Under the pieces are notes generated by a model. It was given only the letters and a program-made list of their open reading frames with translations. It made no database searches and was not told where the DNA came from. From Pseudobutyrivibrio ruminis CF1b (lineage in GTDB: Bacteria; Bacillota; Clostridia; Lachnospirales; Lachnospiraceae): a stretch of DNA of 64,000 bases. The position numbers and the translations under genes were made by a program. Positions 44,861 through 54,434 of this stretch are shown here, one piece after another (position 1 is the first letter of the stretch; each line of letters starts with the position of its first letter). Where the stretch lies: assembly GCF_000424005.1 (NCBI RefSeq), contig NZ_KE384121.1, forward strand, positions 1-64,000, read 5' to 3'.

Positions 44861-44888
44861 CTCTCGGCCCTCCCACCACATTAATCGA

Positions 44889-44904
44889 TATCGTTTATAC
44901 GATA
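44889..44904. promoter_or_regulatory. palindromic operator before the XRE gene
   Basis: TATCGT-TTAT-ACGATA, a perfect 6-base palindrome around TTAT, directly follows the leftward -10 box. Typical size and place for an XRE self-repression site. Confidence 0.65.
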
Positions 44905-44933
44905 ATTATACTCTATTACAATAATACTCACAA
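44905..44933 (-). promoter_or_regulatory. promoter of the XRE gene
   Basis: TTGTGA (44928-44933), 17 bases, TATAAT (44905-44910), read leftwards. Confidence 0.65.
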
Positions 44934-44944
44934 TAAGATTTCTG

Positions 44945-46087
44945 TTAATTTTGTCCATTGTGATGTAATTGTTTTTGCGTATACATTAAATTATCTATAT
45001 TATCTGCAAACTCCTCTCTGCTCATATTGGTACTATAATTGTAAATTGCATATCCACAGCTCAAATCAACATCTGGGTGCCATTTACGTTTATCCCTTAC
45101 ATTTGCCAGCTTTTCTCTGGTCTGCAGAATCAGCTCATCAAGTTCGATGGCTGAAACATTATCGGTAATTACACAGAACTCGTCGCCACCAAATCTTCCA
45201 ATGGAAGCTTCTCGACCAAATAAATCCGACAATATATCTGCAGTAATTTTTATAGCTTTATCGCCCTCATCATGACCATAGGTATCATTTATCGTTTTGA
45301 AATTATCTATATCCATCATGATTGCTGCGAAATTTTTTTTGCTCTGCTGGCTTGTCTTGATTTTTTCCTCCATCTTAATATCAAGACCACGTCGATTCAA
45401 AACACCTGTAAGATAATCAACGTTTACGTCATTACTTTGGAAGAAGAAAAACAGGATTAAACAACCAAGGGAAATACCTGCGTAAGTGGAATCGATGCTG
45501 GCCAAAAAGACCTGACACAAAGCTCCGATAAGAGCAAATATAGGAAGAAACAGAATCATGTTCTTATATTCACTCATAAAATCATTTCTAAAAACAACGG
45601 TATATACCAGAAGAAGAATGATAAAGACCATGACAAGAACAGCTCTTATCATAAAGAACTGGCCACGGTAATACAGGCCATCTTCAAAGTAGAAAAACCA
45701 CCCCAGTTGTAATACTGAAGACATGGTAACAAGGACAACATTTATAATGGAAAATGCCTGGAATGCAGTTCTAAAGCTGGTTCTGGCATTGCTGCTTTCC
45801 TTGTCCATCCAACAGTCCACGTAGTTCACCGCAAACAAAATATCCACTGGATCTAATATGAAAATAATGAAATAGCCTATTCGTGCCAGAATCAAAAGGG
45901 AATCTGGATTGTTCTCGCCTATTCTACCTATGGACTCTGAAAATAATAAAACGAGCGTACAAATAAGAATTGCAGAGTATTTTCTACCTTTCTGCAACCT
46001 AGAGGTTTTGTTCTGAAAAATCAAAAGAAGAATCAGAAGGAACGATGTGAAAAAATTTAGTATCACCCAACCAGGTACTTCTATCAT
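44945..46087 (-). CDS. membrane diguanylate cyclase (GGDEF)
   Basis: A 380-residue protein with six or so membrane helices in the first ~210 residues, then a GGDEF domain (~215-375). The active site reads RFGGDEFCVI and the metal-binding aspartate lies in MMDIDNFKTIND, so it should make cyclic di-GMP. I see no RxxD inhibition site in the five residues expected before the GGDEF loop. GAGAGGG precedes the ATG. The HD-GYP protein that would degrade the product is two genes away. Confidence 0.9.
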   Translation of the reverse strand: MIEVPGWVILNFFTSFLLILLLIFQNKTSRLQKGRKYSAILICTLVLLFSESIGRIGENNPDSLLILARIGYFIIFILDPVDILFAVNYVDCWMDKESSNARTSFRTAFQAFSIINVVLVTMSSVLQLGWFFYFEDGLYYRGQFFMIRAVLVMVFIILLLVYTVVFRNDFMSEYKNMILFLPIFALIGALCQVFLASIDSTYAGISLGCLILFFFFQSNDVNVDYLTGVLNRRGLDIKMEEKIKTSQQSKKNFAAIMMDIDNFKTINDTYGHDEGDKAIKITADILSDLFGREASIGRFGGDEFCVITDNVSAIELDELILQTREKLANVRDKRKWHPDVDLSCGYAIYNYSTNMSREEFADNIDNLMYTQKQLHHNGQN

Positions 46088-46170
46088 TTTTGCCCTCTCA
46101 TTGGTATAGTACTGCTAGTTTCCCATTATTTCCTTCTGATTTTAACACCATAATTTTATAAAATTGTGAC

Positions 46171-47046
46171 TTATTTAAGGATAATATCGTAATTTACTTC
46201 GAAAGTCTCGCCAGCTAATAACGTATTTCCGTATTCTCTTTCTTCAAGCTTCTGGTTAAAGCCTACTCTATCGCAACGGCCGTACCATGGCTCGATGCAT
46301 ACGAATGGTGCATGCTTTCCAACTGGTGACCATACGCCAAAGAGTGGCGCTGTGAAAGCAACTGTAAGAACGTCTTTACCTGCTGGATCCACAAGTGTTA
46401 CTGCATCTGACTGCTGATCCTCGATGATGAGAGCATCTCTGCTGAAGAGCTCATCTGTCATTTTAAGGATGCCGTTATCAAGCTTGAAAGTGCTCTGGTC
46501 ATTGCCGAGACATCCGCTGCCATCACCTGCAATTATGTTTGCAGTGATTTCTGAATTCGTATTTCCGTTTTTTTCAAATCTTAATGTGTATGTATCAAGG
46601 TCACAGTTGAATGCTGGGTGGCCACCGATTGAGAAATACATTGTTTCCTGACCAGGATTTTCTACCTTCCATCCCACCTTAACTGTTGCATCTGTGATTT
46701 TGTAGCTAAGTGTAAGGATAAAATCGAATGGATACTTAATTTTGCTGGCTTCTGAGTCCTTTAACTGGAATTCAAGCTCATCAGTTGATTCTTTTGCCAA
46801 CTCAAAATCCATGTCTCTTGCAAAGCCATGCTGACCCATTTCATATGTCTTTCCAGCATATACTGACTTCTTATCGTAGTAATTTCCAACTAATGGGAAA
46901 AGCACTGGTGATGTACGTCCCCAAAAAGCGCTGTCAGCCTGCCACATCATCTCAGTGTTATCTGACTTTCTGATAAGTGATTTGATTTCAGCTCCATGGT
47001 CTGAAACTGTAAGTTTAATTTTGTCGTTCTCGATTGTGTAGTTCAT
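46171..47046 (-). CDS. aldose 1-epimerase family protein
   Basis: A 291-residue mutarotase-fold protein of the LacX/galM-like group. The general base/acid residues of this branch are suggested by GGHPAFNCDL (histidine) and CIEPWYGRCD (glutamate). It converts anomers of aldoses or hexose 6-phosphates. AAAGGA precedes the ATG. Placed between signalling genes on the same strand, 15 bases after the HD-GYP gene, perhaps co-transcribed. The exact sugar is not evident. Confidence 0.88.
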   Translation of the reverse strand: MNYTIENDKIKLTVSDHGAEIKSLIRKSDNTEMMWQADSAFWGRTSPVLFPLVGNYYDKKSVYAGKTYEMGQHGFARDMDFELAKESTDELEFQLKDSEASKIKYPFDFILTLSYKITDATVKVGWKVENPGQETMYFSIGGHPAFNCDLDTYTLRFEKNGNTNSEITANIIAGDGSGCLGNDQSTFKLDNGILKMTDELFSRDALIIEDQQSDAVTLVDPAGKDVLTVAFTAPLFGVWSPVGKHAPFVCIEPWYGRCDRVGFNQKLEEREYGNTLLAGETFEVNYDIILK

Positions 47047-47061
47047 TATTCTGTCCTTTCT

Positions 47062-48084
47062 TTATGAATCACAGGGATTATCCCGCATGTGATACTCTTT
47101 GTCCTCATCTATCATTTTAAGCATAATATCTGCAAACTTCGGATCGAACTGGCTTCCTTTGCCCTTTTCTATCTCGCTTCGGACCACTTCCTGAGGAAGG
47201 GCTCCTCTGTAGCTTCGGTTGCTGGTCATGGCATCGTAGGCATCTGCCACAGCGATAATTCTGGCTTCCTCTGGAATGTCATCACCTGACAACCCTTGTG
47301 GATATCCCTTGCCATCATATCTTTCATGATGCCATTTTGCACCTGCTGCAAGCTCTGGCATTTCCTGAATATTGCCAAGAATCTTTCCACCAATTGAAGG
47401 GTGCTTTTTTATTCGGGCAAACTCTTCATCTACAAGCCTTCCCGGCTTATTTATTACCTCATCAGGAACTCCGATTTTACCTACATCATGAAGGAGTCCC
47501 ATCATGAAAATTTTCTCCTGCCTTTTCTCGTCATAGCCATATTTTTTTGCTATTTCTTTTGAATAAATCGCCACTCTTCCGGAATGACCATTTGTGTAAT
47601 TGTCTTTTGCATCGATGGCATCTGCCAGACTCTCCACGACGTGGATAAAGAGATTCTCATTTTCTCTGGTCTTCTCATATACCATGCTTTCCAGGTCTCT
47701 CTGAAGTCTTACCAGCTCCACCGCATGCTTCACCCTGAGCACCAGCACACTTGCCACAAATGGCTTTCTGATAAAGTCCATTGCACCAAGGGAAAGCCCC
47801 TTTGTCTCGGCATCCTCATCCTCGTTGGCAGTTAAAAATATTACCGGCACGTCTTTCCATCCAGAATCGCTCTTTTTCAGCTCCTTTATTACTTCAAACC
47901 CGTCCATTTCCGGCATACTGATATCCATCAGGATGAGGTCTGGCTCCGGGTTGTCTTTAGTATGTTCCAAAAGAGCTTTTCCGGATTTGAGCGCAACCAC
48001 CTTAAGCCCAGCACCTGTAAGGGTATTCCAGGCTCCTTTAAGAATTATAGGGTCGTCGTCAACAACTATAATCTGTGGAATCAT
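47062..48084 (-). CDS. response regulator with HD-GYP phosphodiesterase domain
   Basis: A ~340-residue RpfG-like protein. The receiver domain (residues ~5-125) has DDD near the start, the phosphorylated aspartate in DLILMDISMPEMDG and the lysine in RKPF. The HD-GYP domain has HDVGKIGVPDEVINKPG and YDGKGYPQGL, the motifs for hydrolysing cyclic di-GMP. The start is at 48084 after GGAGG. Divergent from the Hpt gene. A phosphorelay from the hybrid kinase through Hpt to this receiver is a likely route. Confidence 0.92.
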   Translation of the reverse strand: MIPQIIVVDDDPIILKGAWNTLTGAGLKVVALKSGKALLEHTKDNPEPDLILMDISMPEMDGFEVIKELKKSDSGWKDVPVIFLTANEDEDAETKGLSLGAMDFIRKPFVASVLVLRVKHAVELVRLQRDLESMVYEKTRENENLFIHVVESLADAIDAKDNYTNGHSGRVAIYSKEIAKKYGYDEKRQEKIFMMGLLHDVGKIGVPDEVINKPGRLVDEEFARIKKHPSIGGKILGNIQEMPELAAGAKWHHERYDGKGYPQGLSGDDIPEEARIIAVADAYDAMTSNRSYRGALPQEVVRSEIEKGKGSQFDPKFADIMLKMIDEDKEYHMRDNPCDS

Positions 48085-48184
48085 TTTCACCTCCAGAAGG
48101 GCAATTCCTTTATCAAATGATATCGTAAAACCGTTTATGCATCAACTTCATAGTGGTATACTCAGGACATGGAGGGATTTTACG

Positions 48185-48769
48185 ATGAACATTAATATTC
48201 CTGGTATCGAAGTAGAAATGGCTATCAAAAACACTGGTTCTGAGGCTCTTTTCACAGAGCTTCTTGGTGATGTCTACAAGCTCATGGATGAAAAAATAAA
48301 TCTTGTAGAATCCTACCTGGCTGACAAGGATATTCAAAACTACACCGTTCAGGTTCACTCTCTCAAGACCACCTGCCGCATGATTGGCGCCATGGATCTC
48401 GGTGAGGAATTCTTTAACCTTGAAAAACTTGGTAAAGAAAATGATTTGGCTCAAATTGAAGCGCTCACACCAGGCGTGTTGGACTCCTTGCGGACATTTA
48501 AACCTTACCTAGAACCGTTTGCCTCAATGGATAATACAGGCGAAAAAATCGATTTTGATTCAACCGCGTTTTCAGTTATCCTAAATAAGCTCATTGCGGC
48601 AATAGATGACTTTAATCTTGGTGTCGCCGAAGAAGCCACCAAACAGCTCTTTTCTTATGATTGTGATGAAGAGCTTTCTGGTAAGCTTGACGATTTGGAT
48701 AAGCTGGTTTCTAATATCGATTATGACGAGGCAAAGGCTCTTGCAAAGCAGATTCTGGATAGTCTATAG
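48185..48769 (+). CDS. stand-alone histidine phosphotransfer (Hpt) protein
   Basis: A 194-residue protein beginning with the ATG at 48185, eight bases after GGAGGG; an open frame continues much further upstream but only as a shadow of the opposite-strand regulator gene. The phosphoryl-accepting histidine is in QVHSLKTTCRMIGA (~residue 58) with the usual downstream GA-LGEEFF helix. The second half is helical and acidic. A possible -10 (TATACT at 48157) precedes it. It is the only plus-strand gene of this cluster and probably carries phosphate from the neighbouring hybrid kinase to the HD-GYP receiver. Confidence 0.85.
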   Translation: MNINIPGIEVEMAIKNTGSEALFTELLGDVYKLMDEKINLVESYLADKDIQNYTVQVHSLKTTCRMIGAMDLGEEFFNLEKLGKENDLAQIEALTPGVLDSLRTFKPYLEPFASMDNTGEKIDFDSTAFSVILNKLIAAIDDFNLGVAEEATKQLFSYDCDEELSGKLDDLDKLVSNIDYDEAKALAKQILDSL

Positions 48770-48775
48770 GCTAAT

Positions 48776-50149
48776 TTATTTCAGCTCTAAAGTTCCGTAA
48801 GCTGCTACTGCTTCATCCACTGTCATTTCTCCATTAACAACTGCGTATGCTGCTGCCCTGAACTGTTTTACAGCTGTATCCAGAATTTCTGTATCTCTAA
48901 AACTAATCGTTCTTTCCGCTGGAAAATCTGAAAGTGAAGCATACACCTCGTCCAAAGAATAATCCTGAGTAGGTGTTATCAGTCTCTTTTCCTGGGCCAT
49001 AAGGTCAAGTTCCTTTTCACTTGTAAGGAATCTGATAAATTCATTTGTCATGTCGATGTTGGCTCCGTTTTTATTTACACAGAATAACAGCGACATTGAA
49101 TCCATATAATAACCCCCATCATCACCGGAAGGAGCTACATAAAAGTCATACTTAAAAGGATTTACCTCGAATGCTTCTGATTTACTCTCACGCTTTTTTG
49201 TTCCAGAGACAACATCTCCAGAGCAGAGCATCATAGGCACATCTCCTTCAAAGAATCTCAGAATTACTGCATTGTAATCATCTTCAATTTCAGCAGCACA
49301 TTTATTTACATCTATATAGCCCGAATCTATCAGCTCCGCTAATCTTGTTAGAGCTGCTCGCATAGTTTCTCCACAAGAAGGCTCAAGATTATTTAAATCG
49401 TCCTCAATGCTTCTGTCATCCTTTACAGCTTTTGCAAACATTGGGTATGCAAAGGCATAGCCTATTCCTGGCGTGGTTGAGGTATTGGCACCCATAATAG
49501 GTGATTCATAGCCTGCTGCCTTAAGTTTTTCGCAGGTATCCTTTAATTGGCCAAATGTGGTTGGAACCTGAAGCCCTTCCTTTTCAAAGATATCCATATT
49601 CACAAGCATTCCGTAGGATGTGGCAAATATTGGAAGGGTTTTGATTTCACCATTATTCATTTCCCATCTTAAGTCTGTTCGGATACAATCCAAGTCGATT
49701 TCAAGTTCTGGTGTTGAAAGAACCTCTGCGCTCTCGAATAGGCAATCATAACGCTCATCACCGTACATCCATGGCTGAACTACGTATATATCAGGCTGCT
49801 CCTCTCCTACAATGGCCTGCCTGATGGTGTTACTGTAGTCATCAAGATATGTGTACTGGATTTCCCCCTCTGGGTAATGACTGTAGAATCGCTCAAAGGC
49901 ACTTTCTAAAGATTCAAAATTGGAGTAGGTTCCGGCCACAGACAGCTTATACTCTGTATCTGAAGGTAATTTGGGAGAAAACTCTTTGCTGGCCTTATCC
50001 TGGTTTTCATCCTGACTTTGCTCCTGAGCCTGGGTGTCGTTATTGTTCTCATTTTGACTTTGACTCTGAGACTGGCCGCAACCTGCCATGGCAAGTATCA
50101 ATGTTGTTATTAATGTTGTGGATAGGATTTTATTAATGCTTTTATTCAT
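48776..50149 (-). CDS. extracellular solute-binding lipoprotein linked to a hybrid kinase
   Basis: A family 1 solute-binding protein (~457 residues) with the lipobox ending MAGC near residue 22 and a Ser/Gln/Asn/Glu-rich linker after it. No permease genes are near. The start at 50149, after AAGGAG, overlaps the hybrid kinase stop by eight bases. It may hand its ligand to the kinase sensor domain instead of a transporter, as known for several periplasmic-binding-protein/kinase pairs. Ligand unknown. Confidence 0.85.
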   Translation of the reverse strand: MNKSINKILSTTLITTLILAMAGCGQSQSQSQNENNNDTQAQEQSQDENQDKASKEFSPKLPSDTEYKLSVAGTYSNFESLESAFERFYSHYPEGEIQYTYLDDYSNTIRQAIVGEEQPDIYVVQPWMYGDERYDCLFESAEVLSTPELEIDLDCIRTDLRWEMNNGEIKTLPIFATSYGMLVNMDIFEKEGLQVPTTFGQLKDTCEKLKAAGYESPIMGANTSTTPGIGYAFAYPMFAKAVKDDRSIEDDLNNLEPSCGETMRAALTRLAELIDSGYIDVNKCAAEIEDDYNAVILRFFEGDVPMMLCSGDVVSGTKKRESKSEAFEVNPFKYDFYVAPSGDDGGYYMDSMSLLFCVNKNGANIDMTNEFIRFLTSEKELDLMAQEKRLITPTQDYSLDEVYASLSDFPAERTISFRDTEILDTAVKQFRAAAYAVVNGEMTVDEAVAAYGTLELK

Positions 50150-52577
50150 GTTCTCTCCTTTCAGTATCAATAGCCTCTTGCTTCTGTAAATAAGCTAAAG
50201 CCTGCTCTTCTGTTTTAACTACTGCCACATTGTATCGGCCCGACAGCCGTGCCCTGATTCTCTTTAAAAATCCCACATCTTCACTCACTATGAGGATGCT
50301 TTGAATGTTCTCAGCTTTAGATTTTTCTTCGTTTGAGGCAACTTTTTTGTCGTTTTCTGTCTTGGTTTCTGTTGCTTGGGTTGCATCAGGCTGTTCCAGA
50401 AGGTCCTCTGGCAGATATGAAAGCAACATACTTTCCAGTCTGTTTGTATCAATTGGCTTTGTCAGATAATCGTCAAAGCCAGCATTTATATAGGTTTCAC
50501 GCATGCCTGAAACAGCATTTGCGGTAAGACAGATTACAGGGGTTTTCTGATTTGGAGTATCCGCACACTCTTTCATTTCCTTTATGGTTTCGATACCATC
50601 TTTATCCGGCATCATATGATCCAGGAAAACCACATCGTAGAAATTCCGTTTGAAAAGGGCTATACAGGCATCACCACTATCTGCCGTATCAATCTGCATT
50701 TTCGTTTCACTTAGAAGACTTACAAATACCTTAAGGTTAATCTCGTTATCGTCCACCACAAGTATTCGTGCTCTAGGTGCCACAAACTGTACCTGATAAG
50801 CCTTTCTTTCGCTGAGGAAGTGTTTGTAGGCCAAATCAAATTCTCCAAGTGGCTCCCATTCCACTACCTTTTGTTTTAGGGCGAAAGAAAACTCGGAACC
50901 TGTGCCATATTCGCTTTCCACCTGAATTCTGCTGCCCATCATATTAAGAAAGCTCTGGGCTATAGCCATTCCCAGGCCAGTGCCTTCAATGTTTCGATTT
51001 TTCTTTTCCTCAATTCTCTCAAAGGCAGCAAATAGTTTGTCCAAATCTTCCTTCTTAATACCTATTCCAGTATCCTTCACACTGACATGAAGAAGTATGT
51101 GGTCTGGTTCATCTTGGCATTTACTGCTAGATACAGAGAAAATAACTCTTCCTTCATTTGTGTATTTAACAGCATTTGAAAGGATATTTGTGATTACCTG
51201 CTTTATTCTGATTTCATCACCGTGGAGGAGCCTTGGAATATCCTTATCCACATTAAGTTCGAAGCTAAGCCCCTTTTCCTCTGCCCTTCGCTGGACCATG
51301 TTTACAAGATCATTTAAAAGAGAAGCAATGTTGTAGTCCACATTTATGATTTCCATCCTTCCAGCTTCTATCTTTGAGAAGTCAAGGATGTCATTGATGA
51401 TTCCAAGAAGGGTATTTCCGGCAGCCCTTATGTTTTCTGAGTAGCCTATGACTTTCTCATCTTCACTATCTCGCAAAATCATTTCATTCATGCCGATTAT
51501 GGCATTCATAGGGGTTCTGATGTCATGGGACATGGTGGACAGGAAATAGGATTTTGCTTCATTTGCCTGATTTGCAGCCTCTGCCGCAACTGACAGCTTT
51601 CGGTTATAGTTCAAAAGCACTCCCATATTGAAATGTAGAAGAACCACCAGTCCAAAGGAGACGATTCCCAAAAGAATCCAGTCAATGGACCTGTTGACCG
51701 TCAGCTCCTTGGCTGGAATGTATGCTACAAGGAACCAGGAATCAAGGCCAGTCAGTGGAGAGTATGCTATGACACTATCCTCATTTTTAGAGTTGCGGAT
51801 GTGCATAGAGCCAATGCTGGTGCGAATAGTGTCCACTACATTGTTATATTCCTGAGTGGTCATCGGATTGTAGGATTTAAAATATTCAAAAAAGTTGCTG
51901 TTTTTCAGGGATTTTCCGTGGATCATGTAGTCGCCATCCCAGTCAATAAGGGATATTTCCACCTTTTCATATTCCCCCTTCAGAAAGACCAGTTTCTGTT
52001 CCAAACGGCTTACAGGAACCACGCGAATAATAAGGCCTTGCCTCATCTCACCGGTTTCATCATCCAACACTTTTACATTGTTTAAAAAAGCGATGGACTG
52101 CACGCCGTTTAAAGGGTTGGTATATGCCCTTGTCAGGTTTACCACACCATTCACGTTACTGATTTCAAGATTGTCAAAAATATTAATGTTGGTGTATCTC
52201 ACAGAGTAATCCGACGGATCTGTTGATTTGGCGGAGGTAGATATGCCCGTCATAGAACCGTCATCAATATAGATAAGATGTCCCGAAATTTCGGGAGAAA
52301 TTTTTGCTTTTCGAATATAAGAAATGGCCTCCTCAATGGTCATAGGAGTCCCTGCCTCCGCAGACCTATTGATATAATTTGACCAAATATCACACAGATG
52401 CTGCTCATCCTCCAGATAGTTGGCGATGATTTGCTCTGTGGTTGTTGTCATTTTCTCAAAAGACGCAATTGAAGCACGGTTTGACTCTTCTGCCCTGTCG
52501 TTGGCATACTTCAGGATTATGAAAAGAATCAAACCCACTATCAATATATTTATGATGAAAATATATCGTTTCTTCAA
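50142..52577 (-). CDS. hybrid sensor histidine kinase
   Basis: An 811-residue membrane kinase. Helix one is at residues ~4-24, an extracytoplasmic Cache-type sensor follows to ~300, and helix two is near 305. The HisKA domain has STMSHDIRTPMNAIIG, the HATPase domain has NILSNAVKY, DTGIGI and GTGLGMAI, and a complete receiver has VVDDNEINL, FLDHMMPDKDG and LTKP. After an acidic linker the last ~50 residues (ILIVSEDVGFLKRIRARL) look like the start of a second receiver cut off by the stop. The start is TTG behind GGGGAC. Its likely relay partner is the Hpt protein. Confidence 0.9.
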   Translation of the reverse strand: MKKRYIFIINILIVGLILFIILKYANDRAEESNRASIASFEKMTTTTEQIIANYLEDEQHLCDIWSNYINRSAEAGTPMTIEEAISYIRKAKISPEISGHLIYIDDGSMTGISTSAKSTDPSDYSVRYTNINIFDNLEISNVNGVVNLTRAYTNPLNGVQSIAFLNNVKVLDDETGEMRQGLIIRVVPVSRLEQKLVFLKGEYEKVEISLIDWDGDYMIHGKSLKNSNFFEYFKSYNPMTTQEYNNVVDTIRTSIGSMHIRNSKNEDSVIAYSPLTGLDSWFLVAYIPAKELTVNRSIDWILLGIVSFGLVVLLHFNMGVLLNYNRKLSVAAEAANQANEAKSYFLSTMSHDIRTPMNAIIGMNEMILRDSEDEKVIGYSENIRAAGNTLLGIINDILDFSKIEAGRMEIINVDYNIASLLNDLVNMVQRRAEEKGLSFELNVDKDIPRLLHGDEIRIKQVITNILSNAVKYTNEGRVIFSVSSSKCQDEPDHILLHVSVKDTGIGIKKEDLDKLFAAFERIEEKKNRNIEGTGLGMAIAQSFLNMMGSRIQVESEYGTGSEFSFALKQKVVEWEPLGEFDLAYKHFLSERKAYQVQFVAPRARILVVDDNEINLKVFVSLLSETKMQIDTADSGDACIALFKRNFYDVVFLDHMMPDKDGIETIKEMKECADTPNQKTPVICLTANAVSGMRETYINAGFDDYLTKPIDTNRLESMLLSYLPEDLLEQPDATQATETKTENDKKVASNEEKSKAENIQSILIVSEDVGFLKRIRARLSGRYNVAVVKTEEQALAYLQKQEAIDTERREHE

Positions 52578-52676
52578 TCTGCGTCCCCTGTAAAAACTAA
52601 AAAGTTATACACAATAACACAGATTAAGTGTACCATTTAACTATTTTTATATTGTTAAAAAAGGATGATGAAATCT

Positions 52677-53501
52677 TTACCAATTCTTGACTATTGCGAT
52701 TTCTTTGATATATCCCTCGTCATCATTAGGTGTTTCAAGAATGAATGGAAGATTTTGGAGAGCTGGATGTGTGGCAACGCGCTTCATTGCCTCCATTCCA
52801 ATGTACCCCAGGCCCAGCTTTTCATGTCTGTCTTTGGCAGCGCCGCATTCATTTTTGCTGTCGTTGAAGTGTATGGCCTTAAGTCTTTCTAGGCCGATGA
52901 TTTTATCAAACTGGGTAAGCACACCATCTAAATCATTTACGATGTCGTAGCCACCATCCCACACATGGCAGGTATCAAGGCAGACGCCAAGCTTGTCATT
53001 GAGCTCAACTCTGTCTATGATTTCTCTTAATTCTTCAAAGGTCTTACCTACTTCTGAACCTTTTCCAGCCATTGTTTCAAGCAATACTGTTGTGTTCATC
53101 TCTGGCCATAATGACTGATTCAGGCCATCTGCAATCTGCTGAATTCCCACCTCTGCACCCTGACCAGTGTGAGAACCAGGATGGAAATTGTAATACTGAT
53201 TTGGCACCTGCTCCATTCTCTGCAAATCCTGCTGCAACATATCAAGTCCGTTAGCTCTGGTCTCCGGCTTTGCCGAGCAAAGATTCATTGTGTAGCTGGC
53301 GTGTGCTACAAGTGTTCCAAACTTTTCCTTTTCAAGGATTGCCTGAAGCTTTTCCACATCTGCTGGCTCAATATCCTTGGCTTTTCCACCTCTTGGGTTC
53401 CTTGTAAACCATGCGAAGGTGTTGCCGCCGAAGTCCACCATCTGACGTCCCATTGCTTCATATCCATTTGTCACTGATAAGTGACAGCCTATGTATACCA
53501 T
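52677..53501 (-). CDS. nfo: endonuclease IV (AP endonuclease)
   Basis: Xylose-isomerase-fold DNA repair enzyme that cuts at abasic sites, 274 residues. Metal ligands lie in GCHLSV, VAHASYTMNL, FHPGSH, LLETMAGKGSE, CLDTCHVWDGGYD, IHFNDSK, RHEKLGLG and LETP. AGGAAAGAGG precedes the ATG. It follows the radical SAM gene by 40 bases on the same strand. Confidence 0.95.
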   Translation of the reverse strand: MVYIGCHLSVTNGYEAMGRQMVDFGGNTFAWFTRNPRGGKAKDIEPADVEKLQAILEKEKFGTLVAHASYTMNLCSAKPETRANGLDMLQQDLQRMEQVPNQYYNFHPGSHTGQGAEVGIQQIADGLNQSLWPEMNTTVLLETMAGKGSEVGKTFEELREIIDRVELNDKLGVCLDTCHVWDGGYDIVNDLDGVLTQFDKIIGLERLKAIHFNDSKNECGAAKDRHEKLGLGYIGMEAMKRVATHPALQNLPFILETPNDDEGYIKEIAIVKNW

Positions 53502-53541
53502 TAATTTTCCTCTTTCCTATTGGTTGAATTATGCCTGACCA

Positions 53542-54423
53542 TTATATCAAATCCAAGGTCATTTGCTCATATTTTTCTGGCAAGTCATTCATGTAGCTAA
53601 AACAATCATTAGGCTTGTAGAGGATTTTGTTTGCTTTACTGGTATCTTCGAGAAGCTTCATAAGCCTTTGGCTGTTAGGGCTTGGCACATCGTAGGCATT
53701 GCCATAGGTATTTATGTATTTTTCTTTCAGACCAGGGAAATGCTTGTCCAGTGCCTCGTAGAAATACTCTCTGTCACCATCTCTTAAGGTCACCCCCATT
53801 CCAAAACAGATGATTCCTTTCACTCCCACACGAATACATTCCTGTAATATCGCATTTACATTTTCCTCTGTGTCGTTTATAAAAGGAAGTATTGGCGTGA
53901 GCCAGACTATTGTGGGGATGCCACGATTTTGCATCTCCTCTAACACCTGTATCCTGCGTTTCGTGTTGCAGACATTTGGCTCTATGATGGAACACAGGTT
54001 GTCATCATAGGTGGTCAGGGTCATTTGAACCACTGCCTTAGCCTTTCGATTTATTTCCTCCAGGAGGTCTATGTCTCTGAGGATTCTGTCTGACTTTGTC
54101 TGGATGGCTATTCCGAATTCATATCTGGAGATGATTTCCAGGCATTGTCTTGTAAGCTGCAGCTGCTCTTCGCAGTGCATGTATGGGTCCGACATGGCAC
54201 CTGTGCCTATCATGCATCGCTTTCTTTTAGATTTAAGGGCTGCTTCCAAAAGCTCTGGGGCATTTTGCTTCACTTCGATATCCTCGAAGGCATGGGTAAA
54301 CTGATAGCATTTACTTCTGCTATCACAATAAATACAGCCATGAGTACACCCACGATATATATTCATACCGCTACGCCCGCCACCATTTGCAGTTAATATC
54401 CCCTTCGCATTTACGAAATGCAT
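53542..54423 (-). CDS. radical SAM protein of the spore photoproduct lyase group
   Basis: A 293-residue radical S-adenosylmethionine protein. The cluster motif is GCTHGCIYCDSRS (CxxxCxxC, residues ~26-33), followed by MIGTGAMSDPYMHCEEQ and IQTKSDRI, marks of the SPL-like/Rv2578c family. The cysteine used by true spore photoproduct lyase at the C-terminus cannot be confirmed. GGAGGGG precedes the ATG. Clustered with endonuclease IV, so a repair role is possible but not shown. Confidence 0.85.
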   Translation of the reverse strand: MHFVNAKGILTANGGGRSGMNIYRGCTHGCIYCDSRSKCYQFTHAFEDIEVKQNAPELLEAALKSKRKRCMIGTGAMSDPYMHCEEQLQLTRQCLEIISRYEFGIAIQTKSDRILRDIDLLEEINRKAKAVVQMTLTTYDDNLCSIIEPNVCNTKRRIQVLEEMQNRGIPTIVWLTPILPFINDTEENVNAILQECIRVGVKGIICFGMGVTLRDGDREYFYEALDKHFPGLKEKYINTYGNAYDVPSPNSQRLMKLLEDTSKANKILYKPNDCFSYMNDLPEKYEQMTLDLI

Positions 54424-54434
54424 CTTCCCCTCCG

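Noticed and set aside
47825-48769. 314-residue plus-strand protein
   Set aside because: Its first ~120 codons lie antisense to the HD-GYP regulator; the Hpt protein starts at 48185 with a strong ribosome site.
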